A program made the position numbers and the translations under genes. DNA of 64,000 bases from DASUHT01 sp038230835 (GTDB lineage Bacteria; Actinomycetota; Thermoleophilia; Gaiellales; JAICJC01): NCBI GenBank assembly GCA_038230835.1, contig JBBRMM010000013.1, positions 31,420 to 95,419 of the forward strand, written 5' to 3'. Each line of letters starts with the position of its first letter. Positions within the stretch are counted from its first letter, which is position 1. The notes under the pieces were generated by a model that saw only the letters and a list, made by a program, of their open reading frames with translations, made no database searches and was not told where the DNA came from. This document shows positions 61,234 to 64,000 of this stretch, piece by piece.

Positions 61234-62261
61234 TCGGCACTCGCAAGCGAACGTTCCGCAGCCGCCTGGCAGCCCTGTCAGCGGTCGCCGTGGCCGTCCT
61301 CTCGACGAGCGGCGCGCTCGCGGCATCGGCTTCGCCACAGGCGGAAGGTGCGGGCGGGATCGGAGTGCGCCTCCTCGCTGCGGGGGCGGACCCGGGCGAC
61401 CACAATGCCGCCACGTACATCATCGCCCGGCTCGCACCCGGAGGCAGCATTCGCCGCCGGATCGAGATCATCAACAGCACCGGCTCCACCGCAGTGGTTG
61501 CCGTATATCCAGCCGCCGCCGGTATCGTTCAAGGCACGTTCGAGTTCGCGCCGAACCACACCACGAACGGGCTTTCGAGGTGGACCTCTGTTAGTCAAAA
61601 AGTGCTGCGCCTGCCCGCCGGTACGAGTGCGCTCGAGACGGTGAAGATCAAGGTGCCGGGGGACGCCTCGCGCGGCACCGGCTACGGCGTCGTGTGGGCT
61701 GAGGTGTCCGCACCGGCGCCGGCCGGGGGTGGGGTCAGGCTGGTCAACAGAGTCGGCGTTCGGATGTACGTGTCAGTCGGGCCCGGCGGAGCGCCGCGGT
61801 CGGACTTCACAATCGGATCGCTGACCGCCGGTCGATCGGCGACCGGCGGTCCGGTGGTGGTCGCGGACATCCGCAATATCGGCCAACGCACACTCGACAT
61901 CAGCGGCAGCCTCGCACTCTCGCACGGCCCCGGCGGTGTGCGCACCGATCCGGTGCCGGTCACGCTCGCCGCACCCCTAGCCCCGGGTGGATCCGAGCGC
62001 GTGGCTGTGCGGCTGGACAAACGCCTCCCCAGCGGCCCCTGGCGAGCGCAGATGTGGCTCAGAAGCGGTCTCACTCGACCTGCCGCCGTGGCGACGATCA
62101 CATTCCCGAATGCTGCCACCGCCGCGACCGGGTCGCCGATGGCAATCCTCGTCACCACCGGAATCCTTGTCCTGCTGGCGGCGGCCGCTCTCGGGTTCCT
62201 CGTCACTCGGCGTCCGAACTCACGGTCTGCGTCGAGCCACCGAAACGTCAGCACCACATAA
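61230..62261 (+). CDS. DUF916-like membrane-anchored surface protein
   Basis: About 343 residues if it starts at the CTG 61230-61232, which overlaps the upstream TGA. No ATG or GTG lies in frame before GTG 61290, and that GTG would cut the signal peptide (RKRTFRSRLAALSAVAVAVL) in half. The mature part resembles DUF916/WxL-partner domains: GGSIRRRIEIINSTGSTAVVAVYP, SVSQKVLRLPAGTSALETVKI, GYGVVWAEVSAP, RVGVRMYVSVG. The C-terminus has a transmembrane helix (AILVTTGILVLLAAAALGFLV) and a basic tail. It probably holds the WxL-like partner at the wall. The start codon is the main uncertainty. Confidence 0.75.
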   Translation: MIGTRKRTFRSRLAALSAVAVAVLSTSGALAASASPQAEGAGGIGVRLLAAGADPGDHNAATYIIARLAPGGSIRRRIEIINSTGSTAVVAVYPAAAGIVQGTFEFAPNHTTNGLSRWTSVSQKVLRLPAGTSALETVKIKVPGDASRGTGYGVVWAEVSAPAPAGGGVRLVNRVGVRMYVSVGPGGAPRSDFTIGSLTAGRSATGGPVVVADIRNIGQRTLDISGSLALSHGPGGVRTDPVPVTLAAPLAPGGSERVAVRLDKRLPSGPWRAQMWLRSGLTRPAAVATITFPNAATAATGSPMAILVTTGILVLLAAAALGFLVTRRPNSRSASSHRNVSTT

Positions 62262-62281
62262 CGCAACGTGACCCAGCGCGT

Positions 62282-62494
62282 TCAGGCCTCGTCGTCAGTC
62301 GTCACCACCGGAGCGTACTTGCGCGGCTGCGTCAGCAGATCGCCAGCCGCACGTTCGGCTGACCGTGAGTCTGTGAACCGCGCCGGCACGAAGCGCCTGT
62401 CATGATGATCCACATCCTCGATGTACCCGAGCCATCGACCCGTCGTGCGATCGAGCTCAACGCCGGTATGCCAATCGCGATACTCAGAATCCAT
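62282..62494 (-). CDS. Small unknown protein
   Basis: 70 residues from ATG 62492-62494: TGVELDRTTGRWLGYIEDVD, then RFTDSRSAERAAGDLLTQPR and a beta-like end. The layout is two short strands, one helix with an ERAA motif, and one strand. It lies 4 bp after the stop of the other small gene and shares the strand-helix-strand layout and the (S/R)xxAERxA helix with it, so the two may be distant paralogues. No function is recognised. Confidence 0.6.
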   Translation of the reverse strand: MDSEYRDWHTGVELDRTTGRWLGYIEDVDHHDRRFVPARFTDSRSAERAAGDLLTQPRKYAPVVTTDDEA

Positions 62495-62498
62495 ATGC

Positions 62499-62720
62499 CT
62501 ACACCACCTCGGTGTATTTAACAAACACGTCGGTGTTGCCGGCACGGGTGCGCATGCTCTCCGCGCGCCGTTCGGCCTCCCGACGGGTCGCGAACGGAGT
62601 GGTGTGACGCTCGCCACCGCCACGGACGGTGTAGTAGACGCAGAACCTCCGCCACTTCCTCCAATCGAGGTCATGGCTGCGGATCGCGTCGTGGCTGTAG
62701 GCCCTCGAGTGTCCGTACAT
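62499..62720 (-). CDS. Small unknown basic protein
   Basis: 73 residues from ATG 62718-62720, preceded by AGAAAGGGCGG. The sequence is rich in aromatic and basic residues (DLDWRKWRRFCVYYTVRGG), followed by FATRREAERRAESMRTRAG and a strand VFVKYTEVV. The layout suggests a small single-strand or RNA-binding-like fold, but this is only a guess. It is the first gene of a two-gene operon. Confidence 0.6.
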   Translation of the reverse strand: MYGHSRAYSHDAIRSHDLDWRKWRRFCVYYTVRGGGERHTTPFATRREAERRAESMRTRAGNTDVFVKYTEVV

Positions 62721-62816
62721 CGCGCCGCCCTTTCTCTCTACCATCCTGCACAGTAGCAGAATCAAGTAACATCTGACTCATTTGATCGGTTCCCGTGCCT
62801 CAGCCGGTCACTGCGT

Positions 62817-63842
62817 TCACGCTGTGATCTCGACGGTGTAACTCGTGCCGTTGGCTGTGCCGGTCCAGGCGCCGGTGGTCCAATTGGTGTTCACAAGCTG
62901 ACTGTTGACGTATTCACCGGTGATCTGCTTGCCGCCGGCTGTGTACCCGGTCATGACGAACACCGCGAACCCGACGATGCGCACGGTGCCCGAACCGCTT
63001 GGCCATGTGGTGCCCCCGCTCATGTTCTCGACCACCGGGATCAGCACCACCTGGGGGCTGTTCGGCAGGATCAGCGTGGCCAGTCCGCTGGCTCCGACCG
63101 AAACGATCGAGCTGACCGGCAGCCATGTCGTCACCCGGGCATCCAGGCCCTGTTTGGTTGGACCGGCGTTCTGCCCAGTCTTGGGAGGCACGACATCACC
63201 AACATTGGCGGGGCAGATCACCTGGGCCCCGGTGATCTCGTCACGATAGTCGGACGCCCCCGAGGTCGTGCTGCAAGAGCTGCCGCTCGCCGTGTTGAGC
63301 GAGAGCGCGCCGTTGTTCGGGGTACTGTTGTCCGTGAAGATCGAGTAGGTCGCGCCCGGTGTATACGAACCCTTCACCACGCCCCAGGGCATGACCTGAC
63401 CAGTACTCGCCACTCCCGTGAATGACTCGATGGTGGCCCGCGAGCTGGCGGAGATGTTACTCGACCCGATCCCAAAGACGCTGGCGAAGAAGTTGTGCAC
63501 CGTCCGCGTTGCGGAGACGGTCACCGAGTCGCCTGTGGCGAGGTCGGTGGTGATCGTATAACTGGCTATGTCACCTGCCTTGCCGTTCTTTACGTACTGC
63601 GCCTGCGCGGCAGCCGTGGCGGCGCTCGTACCGGCGGGGATCTGCGATGCTCCGGCCAGCGCCGCAGCGTCGGCCGAGGCCTGCAACTGATTGCGGACCT
63701 GGTACCAGTTGCCCCCGTCGATCGCAAGAGCTGTCATTCCCAGCAGAACCATCAGGAACACCGCCATCAATCCCAGTGTCTGACCGCCCTGCGTCCGCCG
63801 CGAGACTGCGGGTGGCGCTGAAGGCGTTCCGGCGGGTGGCAT
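62817..63842 (-). CDS. TadG/TadE-like Flp pilus assembly protein
   Basis: 341 residues. The N-terminal QGGQTLGLMAVFLMVLLGMTALAIDGGNWYQ region is the TadG signature: one helix, then an exported domain starting RNQLQASADAAALAGASQ. The remainder is Ser/Thr/Gly-rich and beta-like, with Cys in SSCSTTS and VICPANVG. ATG 63840-63842 has GGAAGGAAC upstream. Tad pseudopilin-like proteins take part in Flp pilus assembly or act as minor surface components; no tadA-C genes are in view. They may lie beyond the right edge. Confidence 0.85.
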   Translation of the reverse strand: MPPAGTPSAPPAVSRRTQGGQTLGLMAVFLMVLLGMTALAIDGGNWYQVRNQLQASADAAALAGASQIPAGTSAATAAAQAQYVKNGKAGDIASYTITTDLATGDSVTVSATRTVHNFFASVFGIGSSNISASSRATIESFTGVASTGQVMPWGVVKGSYTPGATYSIFTDNSTPNNGALSLNTASGSSCSTTSGASDYRDEITGAQVICPANVGDVVPPKTGQNAGPTKQGLDARVTTWLPVSSIVSVGASGLATLILPNSPQVVLIPVVENMSGGTTWPSGSGTVRIVGFAVFVMTGYTAGGKQITGEYVNSQLVNTNWTTGAWTGTANGTSYTVEITA

Positions 63843-63926
63843 CGGCTGTTCCTTCCGGTTGGAGATTTTGATGACCGAGGACGGTGACCGGATCTACCTG
63901 ATCCGTTCCAGGCCAGGGACACCTGC

Positions 63927-64000
63927 TCACGGGTCGGGTTGCTCGCGCACGCAACGTCGGCCATCCCGCGACTCCCAGACGACGTACCGCCTGGTGCCAA
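63927..64000 (-). CDS. Possible C-terminal end of an upstream gene (partial, uncertain)
   Basis: On the reverse strand one frame runs in from the right edge and ends at TGA 63927-63929, reading RRYVVWESRDGRRCVREQPDP. The composition is protein-like, and the position would place a gene end 85 bp before the TadG start. The fragment is only 23 codons, so I cannot confirm it. Confidence 0.25.
   Translation of the reverse strand, partial: GTRRYVVWESRDGRRCVREQPDP

Noticed and set aside
63767..64000. A 77-codon reverse-strand frame at the right edge
   Set aside because: It overlaps the TadG start and signal region in another frame and is Ser/Arg-rich without any motif.

Overview
This window comes from a very GC-rich bacterium (roughly 70% G+C by eye) with dense, short-gapped genes, many GTG starts and many 1-8 bp start/stop overlaps. 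The gene content (form II CO-dehydrogenase-like coxSLM, DUF4242, FCD-type GntR, YtcJ-like amidohydrolase, LAL-type LuxR regulator, mycothiol-type ArsC) suggests a soil actinobacterium. Thermoleophilia-like is my guess and is not demonstrated. No rRNA, tRNA, CRISPR array, transposase or phage gene was seen.

Layout. 1-5.7 kb: the end of an amino-acid permease, a convergent GntR regulator, and a reverse-strand MFS/glycerol kinase/acyl-CoA dehydrogenase run. 5.8-9.3 kb: a tightly coupled four-gene operon (type III PLP decarboxylase, VOC protein, aldose-epimerase-like protein, alpha/beta hydrolase) for an unknown pathway. 9.3-14.4 kb: two copies of a palindromic repeat, then on the reverse strand a trimethylamine-dehydrogenase-like flavoprotein fused to an ETF-alpha FAD domain, a crotonase and an amidohydrolase. 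14.4-23.5 kb: exported and membrane proteins (RTX-like repeats, SGNH + MBOAT acylation pair, phosphoesterase, MFS). 23.5-31.1 kb: S9 peptidase, FtsH and coxSLM.

31.4-34.7 kb holds a compact, translationally coupled cassette: an exported Ig-like protein with a CTERM-like tail, a processive family 2 glycosyltransferase and an exosortase/archaeosortase-like enzyme. This looks like a dedicated surface-sorting system. 34.7-44.3 kb: PAS histidine kinase, cNMP/CBS/DUF294 protein with a DnaQ-type exonuclease, exported amidase, small enzymes and a large LAL regulator. 44.3-55.3 kb: flavin oxidase + cupin, ExoIII, threonine dehydrogenase + glycine C-acetyltransferase, rhodanese-MBL protein, a glutamate-racemase-like protein without catalytic residues, a GcvT protein with an unknown N-terminal domain, and a class III aminotransferase.

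55.4-64 kb: YceI, an FMN reductase, an arsR-aqpS-arsC arsenic operon, an ECF sigma factor with a membrane partner, a NarL-type regulator, a WxL/DUF916-like envelope pair, two small unknown proteins and a TadG-like pilus protein running toward the right edge.

A recurring promoter form stands out: a TANNNT (often TATCCT, TATCGT, TAGACT or TAAGAT) hexamer 6-9 nt before the start codon with no Shine-Dalgarno sequence, which implies many leaderless mRNAs. Genes inside operons use overlaps or clear AGGAG-type sites instead.
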